This document shows positions 45,309 to 55,979 of a stretch of 64,000 bases of DNA, piece after piece. The translations under genes and the position numbers were made by a program. Source of the stretch: Isoetes taiwanensis (lineage: Eukaryota; Streptophyta; Lycopodiopsida; Isoetales; Isoetaceae); contig JAJEKV010000005.1 of NCBI GenBank assembly GCA_021234155.1, positions 13,805,449-13,869,448 on the forward strand. Direction: 5' to 3'. Within the stretch, counting starts at the first letter, position 1. Each line of letters opens with the position of its first letter. The notes under the pieces were generated by a model that saw only the letters and a list, made by a program, of their open reading frames with translations, did not search any database and was not told where the DNA came from.

Positions 45309-47592
45309 AATGACATATTTAACAAAATTTGGACTTATTCAAATCTAATAAATGTACTTCAGGGATGCCATAATAATATTATATGTATTTTTAGCTCTTA
45401 TTGATTTTAATAATTTAGATAAAAAATATGATACTTACTAAAGTTTAAAGTTGTTTTCTAAACTAATTCTCGGTTTCATCTATTTGGAATTAAATTTTCA
45501 TCTAAGATAACTCTGTATAATTAAAATACTAGTCTTTTCAAAATATTTAAAGAAAGTTTTAGATTGAAATTAATTAAATGATTACGTTTATGTTTAATAA
45601 AAATGAATAGTTTATTATTGATTAAATGTCAATATATTTTATCTCATCAATAATAAATTATTCAATAGTTATTACTAAACCAATAACTTTATATCGTTTA
45701 ATTAATTTCAATCTAAAACTTTTCTTAAAGTATTTTTAAAAATGTAAAAGTTTGTAAATTGTGAAATTCTAATAATAGTTTTAAGTCAATCGCTAGTCAA
45801 ACCATCAGGTTTCATTTAATTATCATGATTCTTAAATTTTGAATCTGTTAAATCACTATAAATTGAAATTTTTATATTCTTGAAATGTCTAATTCTAAAT
45901 AGATTCAAATGAAGATTAGTTTGGAGATCAAGTTTATTCTTTGATAACCATTATAGTTTTAATTGAAAGATAAACTTATATAATTTAAATTTATAAAGAT
46001 TATAACAATCAAGAAGAATCAAACAAAATATATATTCTTATAATGGCGTGCTTGAAGTGCTATCTATTAAATCTGAATAAGTCCAAATTTTGTTGAATAT
46101 ATCATTTAATGTAAACATAGAATCAAAGGGCAAAACACAAAAACCACTAAGGAGAAGATGAACACGGTGAAAAGAAGTGGGGTATCAAGGAACTTATCTT
46201 CTTTTGAGGGTGTAGTTTTGCTTTTACGTGAGCACCTATATGTGGCTGCCCTATATTAGCTAAATCAACCTAAAAATCTTGATGTGGATCATATATTTAA
46301 CCAAAATTACAAAGCCCTTTTGTGACCCCAAAATTTTTCTGAAAGCAAAACTACACCCTCAAAAGAAGATAAGTTCCTTGATACCCCACTTCTTTTCACC
46401 GTGTTCGTCTTCTCCTTGGTGGTTTTTGTGTCTTGCCCTTTGATTCTATGTTTACATTAATATGATATATTCAACAAAATTTGGACTTATTCAGATTTAA
46501 TAGATAGCACTTCAAGCATGCCATTATAAGAATATATATTTTGTTTGATTCTTCTTGATTGTTATAATTTTTATAAGTTTAAATTATATAAGTTTATCTT
46601 TCAATTAAAACTATAATGGTTATCAAAGAATAAACTTGATCTCCAAACTAATCTTCATTTGAATCTATTTAGAATTAGACATTTCAAGAATATAAAAATT
46701 TCAATTTGTAGTGATTTAACAGATTCAAAATTTAAGAATCATGATAATTAAATGAAACCTGATGGTTTGACTAGCGATTGACTTAAAACTATTATTAGAA
46801 TTTCACAATTTACAAACTTTTACATTTTTTAAAATACTTTAAAAAAAGTTTTAGGTTGAAATTAATTAAACGATATAAAGTTATTGGTTTAGTAATAACT
46901 ATTGAATAATTTATTATTGATGAGATAAAATATATTGATATTTAATCAATAATGAACTATTCATTTTTTATTAAACATAAACGTAATCATTTAATTAATT
47001 TCAATCTAAAACTTTCTTTAAATATTTTGAAAAGAATAGTATTTTAATTATACAGAGTTATCTTAGATGAAAATTTAATTCCAAATAGATGAAACCGAGA
47101 ATTAGTTTAGAAAGCAACTTTAAACTTTAGGGTAAAAGCATGTTAGGGTGTACCACTTTTGGAACCTGCAAAAGTACATACACTAGGTACTTCAGAACTG
47201 GGTACTTTCTCAATTTTATTTTCATTAAAACTAGTACAAATATCCAAAATAAAAGTCAATGACGCAATAATATTCAAAGTTAAGATAAAGATAATGCTAC
47301 TAGAGACTAAAATATATATAAAAGTTCTAGAATGTACCTTTTATTGAGATATTACACAGGTACCCAGTACCCAGTCCTGGGTACCTTTTTAGGTACTTTT
47401 TTGGTCACTAAATAATACTTTTTAAGGGACACCCTAACATGCTTTTACCCTTTAGTAAGCATCATATTTTTTTATCTAAATTATTAAAATCAATAAGAGC
47501 TAAAAATACATATACATATAATATTACCATGGCATCCTTGAAGTACATTTATTAGATTTGAATAAGTCCAAATTTTGTTAAATATGTCATTT
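45309..47592. repeat. Giant palindrome with palindromic arms
   Basis: The left arm (45309-46224) and right arm (46342-47592, excluding the MITE) are inverted copies, about 920 bp each, highly similar by eye, around a 117-bp spacer. Each arm also folds on itself: the outer end ACATATTTAACAAAATTTGG recurs inverted near 46085-46112 as a diverged copy, with a hairpin centre near 45630 (and near 46930 in the right arm). It is thus a four-part structure with one old and one young inversion. TTTAATA lies just outside both ends (45301-45307 and about 47591-47597) and may be a target duplication. There is no ORF, which fits a non-autonomous foldback/MULE-like element. Confidence 0.85.
47130..47450. 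mobile_element. 321-bp MITE inserted in the palindrome
   Basis: Perfect 22-bp terminal inverted repeats (GGGTAAAAGCATGTTAGGG...) at 47130-47151 and 47429-47450. The target TTTA is duplicated at 47126-47129 and 47451-47454. The empty site is visible in the other arm of the palindrome near 45440 (AAACTTTAGTAAG reversed). Inner subterminal AAAGTAC/GGTACTTTT motifs are also inverted. No transposase is encoded. Related termini lie at 3873 and 52050. Confidence 0.9.
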
Positions 47593-48059
47593 AATAATAG
47601 TTCCCAGGTTCACAAGCTCACTATTATCATAGCGCTTTTGCCCTGGGCTCTTGCAAATGTGCAGGAAAGTTAATGTACTATATTTCCCCCCTACACCCCT
47701 CATGATAAACCACTATGCCTGGAATTTTTCATAAATTGCGTGCTTTTCAGTTGTCCCGCTTTCCCCCGTGGATGAGGTCGCTTTCACAATCTTCAGCACT
47801 TTCTTTGGAACCTTCTTGCTTCCCCTCAGACACGTGGAAAAGTTGTTGTTAACAAGTCTATAAAGAGTTAAAAGGAAGAGCGGGGGAGTATTCTAGAATA
47901 AAAATTGCTAAACTGGTTGTGCAAAAAGACATGCAAAATAAGAAAAATGAACGAAAGAAGTCTCACAAGCAAGTTTTTTATATGTGCTAAACTCACTAGA
48001 AAGGGCTTATTTAAGATTAAAAATATGCCATTTTTAAGGTTAGATTCTCTTTAAAGTGC
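47593..48059. other. No recognisable gene
   Basis: No ORF or repeat of note. Confidence 0.4.
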
Positions 48060-48300
48060 CGTAATTTATTCGAATACACTTTGCCTTAAGACAAAAAAGG
48101 CAAGAGTGTGGAATTTGCCTTTAAGACAAAGGCAAAGTGTATCTAATACACCTTTTGTCTTAAAGCAAGAGTGTATTCGAAATATTGCATTCTTGAATAC
48201 ACTCTTGCCTTTTGTCTTAAGGCAAAATATATTCCGGAATACACTCTTTTGCCTTTTGTCTTAAAACAAAGTATATTCTAATACACTTTTGCCGATCAAA
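48060..48300. repeat. Array of alternating inverted GCCTTTTGTCTTAA motifs
   Basis: TTTGCCTTAAGACAAAA, its reverse complement TTTTGTCTTAAGGCAAA, and TATTCGAAATA/TATTCCGGAATA-type palindromes alternate at least six times over about 230 bp, giving many possible cruciforms. Confidence 0.75.
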
Positions 48301-49489
48301 GAGATGCAAATGTATATTCGAAATAAGAATTAGGATATTGCAATGCTAAATGTCATTACAATCGTACTTCACACACTTACCGCATGATTATCTCCATGCG
48401 ATCGGAATACAACCGGGATTAGAATAGAAGGCGCTCGATCCGCAACTTAAGCTATAAACCCTAATGCGAACCGGATGTGCTCAAATTTCCTTTTTATTAA
48501 AGGTAGGTCATGGACCGCTTCTCTTTCTATATGAAGTAGAATACGACTTGTCCAAACAAATATGGACTAGTGTATTCCTAAATAGCTTTTTTTGTATTCT
48601 CGGTAGCAAATGCACACACATCAAAGTAAGTTACCGTGTCCCCTAACGATGTTGCGCTTGTCAAAGATGGTTAACCGCTGTCATTGAACAAACTTCCACC
48701 ACCTTTTGTTGCCTCTAGTTTCTTAGAGGGAACACTTGGCCAAACATGTTTCCTCCCACATACATGCTTCTAGACTCCTACCGACAAGACCCTTGTTGCT
48801 CCTCAAGACACTCGAGTCCAAAGAAGACTACCACCACCTTTCAAACCTCTCCAAGTCTGGTAGGAAGAAGGCTGCCCCCTTCCTTCAATGCATCACCGGT
48901 ATGTAACAATCTTCCACCACCTTTTGTTCCATTGCTCGAAACTACATAGGCCCCACCTCCACGGGTTTTTGAACCGATTTACCTGCACCATTTGTAGTTT
49001 CTCCGCTTCAAGTAGACAAAGCACGCTCAGAAGACTGCGAGATTCTCTACAACTTCTCCCACCATGACTTCACTACAAATGAGGATGATCTTGCATCATC
49101 TACTCCTCTTCACACAATCATTGTGACATATGGGTTTGCGAGAATTCCAACTAGCATGGGGAGATGTTTAAACGAATTCCTTATCAAGATGCTGCAACAA
49201 TATCTGCTACCACAACATCTTATGGCCCATCACCTTCATTTAACACTGTGTCTCTGACTTATCCAGGCACAGCTTCACGTGGTTTGTTTTCCTCTACAAA
49301 CACACTATTAAGAGCAGAGGAGGTCACCCCTAGAGTAGAACTCTCATTAGAAGATGAAAGACTCCAACGAGGGGTAAATCTAGATTATATATTCTCCAAA
49401 TTTTAGTTCCAAAGGAATTCAAGGTGGATTTTAGCTTAAGAGCATGCTCCTCCGTAAGAAGAAGGAATCTTATGGATGAGTAGAAAATG
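48301..49489. other. Possible Pro/Ser/Thr-rich leader of the next pseudogene
   Basis: 48746-48949 reads SPKKTTTTFQTSPSLVGRRL and LPPPFVPLLE. Such a leader could precede the transposase-like gene at 49490, but no motif proves it. Confidence 0.3.
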
Positions 49490-51650
49490 AGAAGACTTCC
49501 AAGAACTAAATGCTGCTCATTGGGTTGCATCAATAGATTCAACATGGCTAAATTAAGTGCAGTTAGAAACAATTACAATTCAATGACATTAGTAGACCAG
49601 AATGCCTATTGGGCTTATCATGTAAGACCAGAACATTACACCTTTTTGTACTAAATTATCCATGAACAAATCTGCCAAGAATGTTTTATGGTTGTTCAAT
49701 GTTTAGGGTCCAACAGAATGTCTCAAATAAGACTGGATAAAAACCCAGCAATTGATGATCACTGTGGGCTAAGAAGAGTTGTAACAATGCATGCCTTAGT
49801 CGCTGTGTCGTGGATGGAGAATTATTTTAGAGAAATATGTGAAAAGTTGCCTAACAACATGTATCATTTGACTGACAACATCACAAAAAAAAAGATGTCT
49901 TCCAAGAATACAAAGAGACTTGCATTCAGTCTCATCACATCTCTTACTCACACTTCACTAGACTGTAAGTGAATTCGGTCTTGTGAAAATTTTTAGGAGA
50001 CATAGAATATCTGTTTGCTCATGATATGCAGAATTGAAGAGTCAACAAGAAACTACAAAGGCAGAGGTCGAAAGGAGTAAGTTCAAGTTCTTTAATCTCA
50101 CACTTGTTTCAAAGAATTGTTTTGACCTGATTTCTTCAACAGATGTTGTGCAATGAAAACTTGCCAGACACCGTGAACAACAAGCAGGAGAAGAAAGCTT
50201 GCTAAGCACAGGAAACAAACTTTTGAACGTCCACTGCAATATGCCTATTATAATTGATGGAATGAATTAAAAAAAAAAGTCAACTCTAACTCATTTCTTA
50301 AACTAAAGATGTGCCAGAGGAATATTTTGTTAAGGTCCACCTTGTAGGAGCTATGGACTTCAAAGGAAGTCTAAAGTACAAATTATTTTTGACGTATCCA
50401 AACTTGCATGGGAATCCCAACCTCACAATTACAATTCGAACAAGATGTCTTAAGTAGCAAGAGCAATTACCACCCGCTTTTCTACACGCAACTGACAACA
50501 CTACTGTGAAGAACAAGAATCAAACACTCTTTGCTTATTGTGCCATGCTAGTGGAGCTAGGGATCTTCAGAAAAGCAAAGCTCGGATTTTTACTTGTAGG
50601 CCACACTCATAATCAAATAGACCAGATGTTGAGCAGATTTTCCGCCAGCGTCTTGGGGTGTTGAAGAAGAAGATTTTGTCTTCCTCGCTTAATTCAATCA
50701 TTGAAAAATTTTTACACTCCCATTTGTTTGTTCACACGCTCTAGTAGAGACAAGTTGTCAATAAGTTGAATGAATTCCTCCAAATCTATTCCAAACACTT
50801 GCTTGATAGAACGTCTTTGAAGCAATTTCATCTCAAAAATCCAAAAAGAGTCGAAGGTAAGAAAAGTACCTCATTGACATCCTTAAAAGCTACTAAAATG
50901 GAATTTCCCAAAGCTTTTAAGTAGTTCTTAGAAGAAGATCGGATGTGGTGGAGAAATTTCTTTCTTAAACAAAAATTGTTATTCAAAACCTAGCTCTAAG
51001 ATTCTTGCAGAACCTTTTAGGGCCCGACACCTTCCATCAACCCCACCAAGAGGTCCAAACGATGCTACAATAGCAAAGTTTGGGAGGATAGATGAGGACC
51101 GAAGTCGTACCTCGACCCGCAATGAGCCTCCGTAATATCAAAAAATTGCCAAAGATATGTTGATTGCTCTTCCAACTCCGAGGGGGATGACAAATGCCGA
51201 CATTTTGGATAAAGAAAAGTACTTGATATAGTTAAGGAGGAAGGCTTAGTGACTAAACTCAAGATTCATTGACTTGCTTAATCCACAAAATGCTTTTGAA
51301 ATGTAGGTATGAGTTAAAAATTTAGAAACTCAAGAAAAGGGGAAGGTTCAAGAAAGTGGGTTGTAGGGATGAGCTAAACTCTACGGGAAGTGAGTATACT
51401 ATGCTATGATTTCAAATTGAAATCGACAAATCATCTATGCCAGGGATGAACAATTTGTTTAGAAAGGCTTGTAATTACGAGGAAGAGGGACTAAGAAGGA
51501 GTGGTGGTGGCAATGCTTCACCATGTAATTACGCAGGGAAGAGGATGAAGAAGGGAGTGGTCCGTTGATAGTGACGGAGGAAGATAACTCAAGCACTTCC
51601 TCAAGTGACAATGAAAGAAGTGAAGGTGATGAGGATGGCATAATGAATAT
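49490..51650 (+). pseudogene. DUF7869-type transposase-like pseudogene, copy 1
   Basis: Pieces in order: INRFNMAKLSAVRNNYNS; CQECFMVVQCLGSNRMSQIR; VTMHALVAVSWMENYFREIC and YHLTDNITKKK (49688-49970); then PEEYFVKVHLVGAMDFKGSL; an in-frame TAG at about 50455; LPPAFLHATDNTTVKNKNQT; LFAYCAMLVELGIFRKAKLG and GHTHNQIDQMLSRFS (50598-50640). The last two segments are the core of the DUF7869-type domain (a DN.. box followed by GHTH..ID), found in large transposon proteins of plants and animals. After further slips the tail is acidic (EDEEGSGPLIVTEEDNSSTS). It is broken by several stops and frameshifts. The catalytic role of the D residues is inferred. Confidence 0.6.
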
Positions 51651-52049
51651 GATGACGCATCGGGATCCCTCCCAAAGACGCCATCATAATCGAAGTCTTA
51701 GAAAAAAAAAATCAGAATTTTGCATGTGAATATGAAGATTTTATCTTCAAATTTTGAAAATACTACAATTTCTGTTACACTTCACTTCAATTTTTTGTTA
51801 AATATTAGATTTCATCGTGTAGGCATTCAATTCTGACTCCATTAGGGTTCAATCCGCAAGAAGTGGCAAAAAAATAGAAGAAGATGTGATTATTTCATAA
51901 TTCGAAATGAGGGACAATGACGTGGCATAAAATTCAAAATAACTGACGCTCATTAATTCACACTCCCGCAATCTCCACTTTGGTATGCACCACCCGATTC
52001 TACCACAAAGAAGGTGCAAATATATGGCGTCAAAATGCGCGTTTTTGAT

Positions 52050-52071
52050 ACACCACAACGTGCTTTTACCC
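52050..52071 (-). repeat. MITE terminus related to 47130
   Basis: Reversed, it reads GGGTAAAAGCACGTTGTGG, diverged from the 47130 terminus only after the first 11 bases. No partner end was located. Confidence 0.4.
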
Positions 52072-52119
52072 TGATGCACTGTCTGGATGCCCAGGATCGA
52101 AAGCCTAAATGCAATAAAG

Positions 52120-52397
52120 ATGGATGATTGGGCCTTTGGTGAGGCCATTGCAGCCTGGCAATTCGAATCCCCTAGTCTCTCTTTCTGGCAGCATGCGAGG
52201 GCTGCATGATACCTCTCTAATCTTTACTATTTTATTTTAGAGGTTCTAGAACAAAGGAGTTCTTGCACTTTGAGCAAAGACAGTTTTCTCCACTCAGCGG
52301 ATTCTCTTTGTCTGCTGAGGTTTTATTCCTGCCTCTGCAATTATACATGTACTTTCGTGGGATATTGAATAAAGTCTGAGGTCCTTCAAAAAAACAA
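52120..52397 (+). mobile_element. Retroposed 3' end with AATAAA and A tail
   Basis: A short C-terminus-like frame (DWAFGEAIAAWQFESPSLSF, then WQHARAA and TGA) is followed by about 165 bp, AATAAA at 52368-52373, and 15 bases later an A-rich tail at 52388-52404. This is the signature of an mRNA or LINE transcript that was reverse-transcribed. Confidence 0.55.
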
Positions 52398-53229
52398 AAA
52401 AAAAACTAGTAGAAATGCAGGCTTGGGGTGAAGGCTAGGGTGGAGATAGAGAAATTACACTCATGAAGGTTATTTTGACTTGATTGTCACCTCAGTGTGA
52501 CATTGATACTTGCATTAAGACACGAACTGAAAGTTGCTTAGCGCTTAGACTCAAAAGACTAGCAATAGACCATGTGCGATCAAAATACAATTAAAGGTTG
52601 CCTTATTCCAGTCTATTGATTCACATTGCATTCTCAAAGTATTTTAAGGTCCAAGTTAAGGTCAAGGAACTTAGTTGGGCCATTCCAGCAATCATTGCTT
52701 CCATGAATAAACCCTAACCAAACCATGTGGACACATGAGAATGTCACCTGGCATTTTTGTTATGTGAAAAACACTTACATTATATTCTGTGGCCAGAATG
52801 TTAAACATTCCTTAAAACAATCACTGCCACATGTCAACACACAATTAGACTAGAGGAAAAGATGCAATGTAAGTGGTTTTTACATAGTATATATGATACG
52901 AAGCTAAAGTTTGGCACATGCCAATGAAGAAAGAAAATTCGCTTTATGGTACACATAAAGTGATGTTAGGATTGAGAACTTGGGGTTGAGAACTTGTAAT
53001 TTATTTATTAATATTCACTTGATATTAGTTAATCATTAGATTAAGCTTGTCCTTGTTTGCTTATGGTTGTCCATGTGATTGTGCTACATATTCTAAACAA
53101 GGTGCTTCCCCTAGACAACCTCGATCATTGGATCCCTCCATCTTACCAAGATCAATGTTAGGGGCCTCTATGCCTCTCGTTTCAATTATGAAAGAAAAGA
53201 AAGAAAGAATGATTTTTATCGTCCACGGA
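52398..53229. other. No recognisable gene; small inverted repeat at 52759-52886
   Basis: ATGTGAAAAACACTTACATT (52759) and AATGTAAGTGGTTTTTACAT (52867) are inverted with two mismatches and flank about 88 bp, a possible small MITE. The rest has no features. Confidence 0.5.
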
Positions 53230-53443
53230 TTTTTATGGTGATTTATGATTGGTGTACCTATGATTTTGAAATATGAAATACAGATTCGCCTAAGGTTTTG
53301 GAATATGAAATATAGGGAATCATCTCCATACAGGTTCATCTAAGGTTTTAGAATATGAAATGCAGAGACTCGAACCCCTACCAAAATAATTCAATATCCT
53401 AATAAGAGTGCTTTAATGAATACAACCAGTGAGCTAACTCGCT
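53230..53443 (-). mobile_element. tRNA-derived SINE, minus orientation
   Basis: On the minus strand from 53443: GCGAGTTAGCTCACTGG contains a Pol III box A (TAGCTCACTGG), and 48 bp later GGGGTTCGAGTCTC is a box B. The body toward lower coordinates contains two to three copies of a CTAAGGTTTTRGAATATGAA motif about 60 bp apart. Confidence 0.6.
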
Positions 53444-53464
53444 TATTTTTTCTATTGAATCGAT

Positions 53465-53466
<2 letters not shown>

Positions 53467-53497
<31 letters not shown>
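53467..53497 (+). repeat. Poly-T tract, 31 T
   Basis: A pure run of T just beyond the SINE head, possibly the reversed A tail of a neighbouring retroposon. Confidence 0.9.
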
Positions 53498-53502
<5 letters not shown>

Positions 53503-53739
53503 CACTCATTCAATTGTGTTAAGGATGTGGTCTATGGTCTCAAGAATGGTGATTTATGCATCCATATCAAATTCCCCTGGAACCCCCTGTGATTGTGTCA
53601 CATATTTGATATTAAAAGTCCATGTTTGCTTTTTTATTCATAGTTGTATTTGATAGTGAACATCAAATTCAATTGAATATCATGTTATCTGAGTTGGACT
53701 GTGTAATTCAAGGTATGCGTATAGTGGACCATCCATATT

Positions 53740-54030
53740 TCTTATGAGAAATTAAAGGTGAATATCTAGCATAATAATGGGGGTTTCCTTTGTATTTTTA
53801 TACTTCTTTTCCTATGCTTTTTATATGATTTGATGGTCGTATTTTATAGAGTGTACTAATGAGTACATCTAGAGTGCTCCTCAGATTTTCACATTCTAAT
53901 TCTATTTTCTTAATGGTTTAGCCCCATGTTTCGATGGTTTTAATTTTAGCATGTTATTTCAATGATCGCGATCAACTCATTGAGTTTTTAATCAAGGGCA
54001 CATAATAAAAGCCCTATTATCTCTAGTGTC
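53740..54030 (+). repeat. Solo copy of the family A 3'-terminal repeat
   Basis: Matches 9770-9990 in order: TAGCATAATAATGGGGGTTT, GTACTAATGAGTACATCTAG, and the hairpin AGGGCACATAATAAAAGCCCT-like end followed by CTAGT. No transposase precedes it here, so it is a solo end or a non-autonomous derivative. Confidence 0.6.
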
Positions 54031-55284
54031 TTTTCATGAAATCCCAAAGTCATGACATCGCAGGATGTCGAGCTAGAGTATGTTGTTATGCTAGATATTC
54101 CTTCGCTCTTCAAGTTTTTACGCTTTTCAAGTTCTCCAAGTCCCGATTCTTTCACTCGAAAAGCAAAGAAAAATTTCATATGGAGGCTATAATGATTAAT
54201 AATTTACCTTGAATTCCTTATTTCATTTTAGGTTGGGGTCAGTAGGGTTAATGCAATGGCGCATGCTTATTGCAGAGGTTCCTTGCCATAGGAAAGAAAG
54301 AAATTGAAGGCAACAACCATTCTATTGCATATCTATTTCAAACAGGCTTTTGAAATAGAGCACTTATATAGCAGATGATCACCACAACCAAGATGGGAGA
54401 AGAAACAGACGTCCAAACTAATTTTTGACATTCTCTATTTACTAGATGCAACATTTAAAGCTTATAATCAAAGCTGTTTCCAGGTGAAATATGCTAATTT
54501 ATAATTTAGAGCTTTAGTATGAATAACAACAGTTGTATAGATGTAGGCCGGATTTGATCAGATGAGTTTACAGTATGCATACAACAATCAGTGAGATGTT
54601 TGTATTCCCTCGTGGCACCTTTGCAAGACCTAGAAGAAGGAACGATCCATTTCTTTTTCCGTGTATGCAAAACTATCTCCCATTTCTTTACTTCTCAACT
54701 TCTCTCTTCTATGTTAGAATTGCTATGGATGCAGATAAATGATGCATTATATTAGAAACCATTGCTACAAATGTTGCTTAAATATATACATTATATATGG
54801 ACGTCCATATCTAGAGGCAATTTGGGAAATATGTATGATAGTATCTAAAATATGTAGGTTGGAGTATTTAAACAAATCAATAAGGCTATAATTGGCAAAG
54901 ATCGGTCGTTAAGTCCCAAGCTAGCTACTCAAATAAATCATTATGGTGCAACATATGCTATACTCAGACCCTTTTTTAGCACGCTAAAGGATTGTGACAT
55001 TTTAAAAATGGGTGTTTTCTCGCTTTTGCCTTACATACTTTTGTTCGCAAATTATGGCTGTAGCTTTTGCTTTTCTAGATTAAAAAACTTATTTTATGGC
55101 TCTCTACTAAAAGTCTTGCAATAATGACATCAACCGATCATGAGCGGGGCGCCGGTACTAATAGAAACTAAAAAAAGCCTTCAGAAAAGGCTACAATATA
55201 CCAGCGTGATGTGCTAGTAGTGCCCATATGGGAGCTCACCTATGCTACATCAGTCCAGGGGCCTTAGGGCACAAGGGACAATAA
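54031..55284. other. No recognisable gene
   Basis: AT-rich. GTGCTAGTAGTGCCC at 55209-55223 also occurs at 14098-14112, a short shared repeat of unknown type. Confidence 0.4.
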
Positions 55285-55354
55285 TTCTATTCTATTCTAT
55301 TCTATTCTATTCTATTCTATTCTATTCTATTCTATTCTATTCTATTCTATTCTA
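55285..55354 (+). repeat. (TTCTA)14 microsatellite
   Basis: Fourteen uninterrupted TTCTA units. The same unit forms the tail of the LINE at 37890, so this may be an expanded retrotransposon tail. 55355-55979 has no recognisable gene. Confidence 0.95.
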
Positions 55355-55979
55355 TAACCATCATTCAATTAAATTGGGATTATGTCTTAATTTTGGGATA
55401 AATTTTATATTGCACTTTTTTAGTAACTTTGTTAAATTCACTTTTTTAGTAACTTTGTTGCCCTTAGACTAGAATAGACGTTAACATATAATCACACACC
55501 TTAATATAAATTCACACCTTAACTTCAAATTACAAAATCATATATCATGCAACTCAAGTAGTACACAACTTTTTATTAATTGTAGAAAAGATACATAGTA
55601 ACTGCTTTTTCATTTTTTCCACCAAAGATCCCCAAGGATATAAGAACCTTATTCCTTACATCCCAGGTATTGTAACTCTCATTGTTTTACTAGGAATAGT
55701 TTTGGAGTCCACGAGTACAATACGGTTTCAATGTCTAGCCAAAGATCGGGGATCACTAGGATTTCTCCTCCACCTCTTTGTCCAACAATCAATATATTTC
55801 TTTATCTTTGACATTACTCAACCGATGTAATTGGACACCACCATTCCACGCCAGCGCGACTTATTGAAGTTAACATCACCTTCTTCTTTGCAAATATCCA
55901 GATAGTCCATCCCAACCACACTTTCGATAGGTCTCTAGATGTCTTTGGTTTTACTACTACAAATTGGTGGCACTCCACG

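Noticed and set aside
45309..47592. Possible organellar inverted repeat or plasmid insertion
   Set aside because: No organellar genes, rRNA or tRNA; AT-rich non-coding arms with an internal older palindrome fit a foldback element.
55242..55472. ORF containing repeated FYSIL
   Set aside because: It is the translation of the TTCTA microsatellite.
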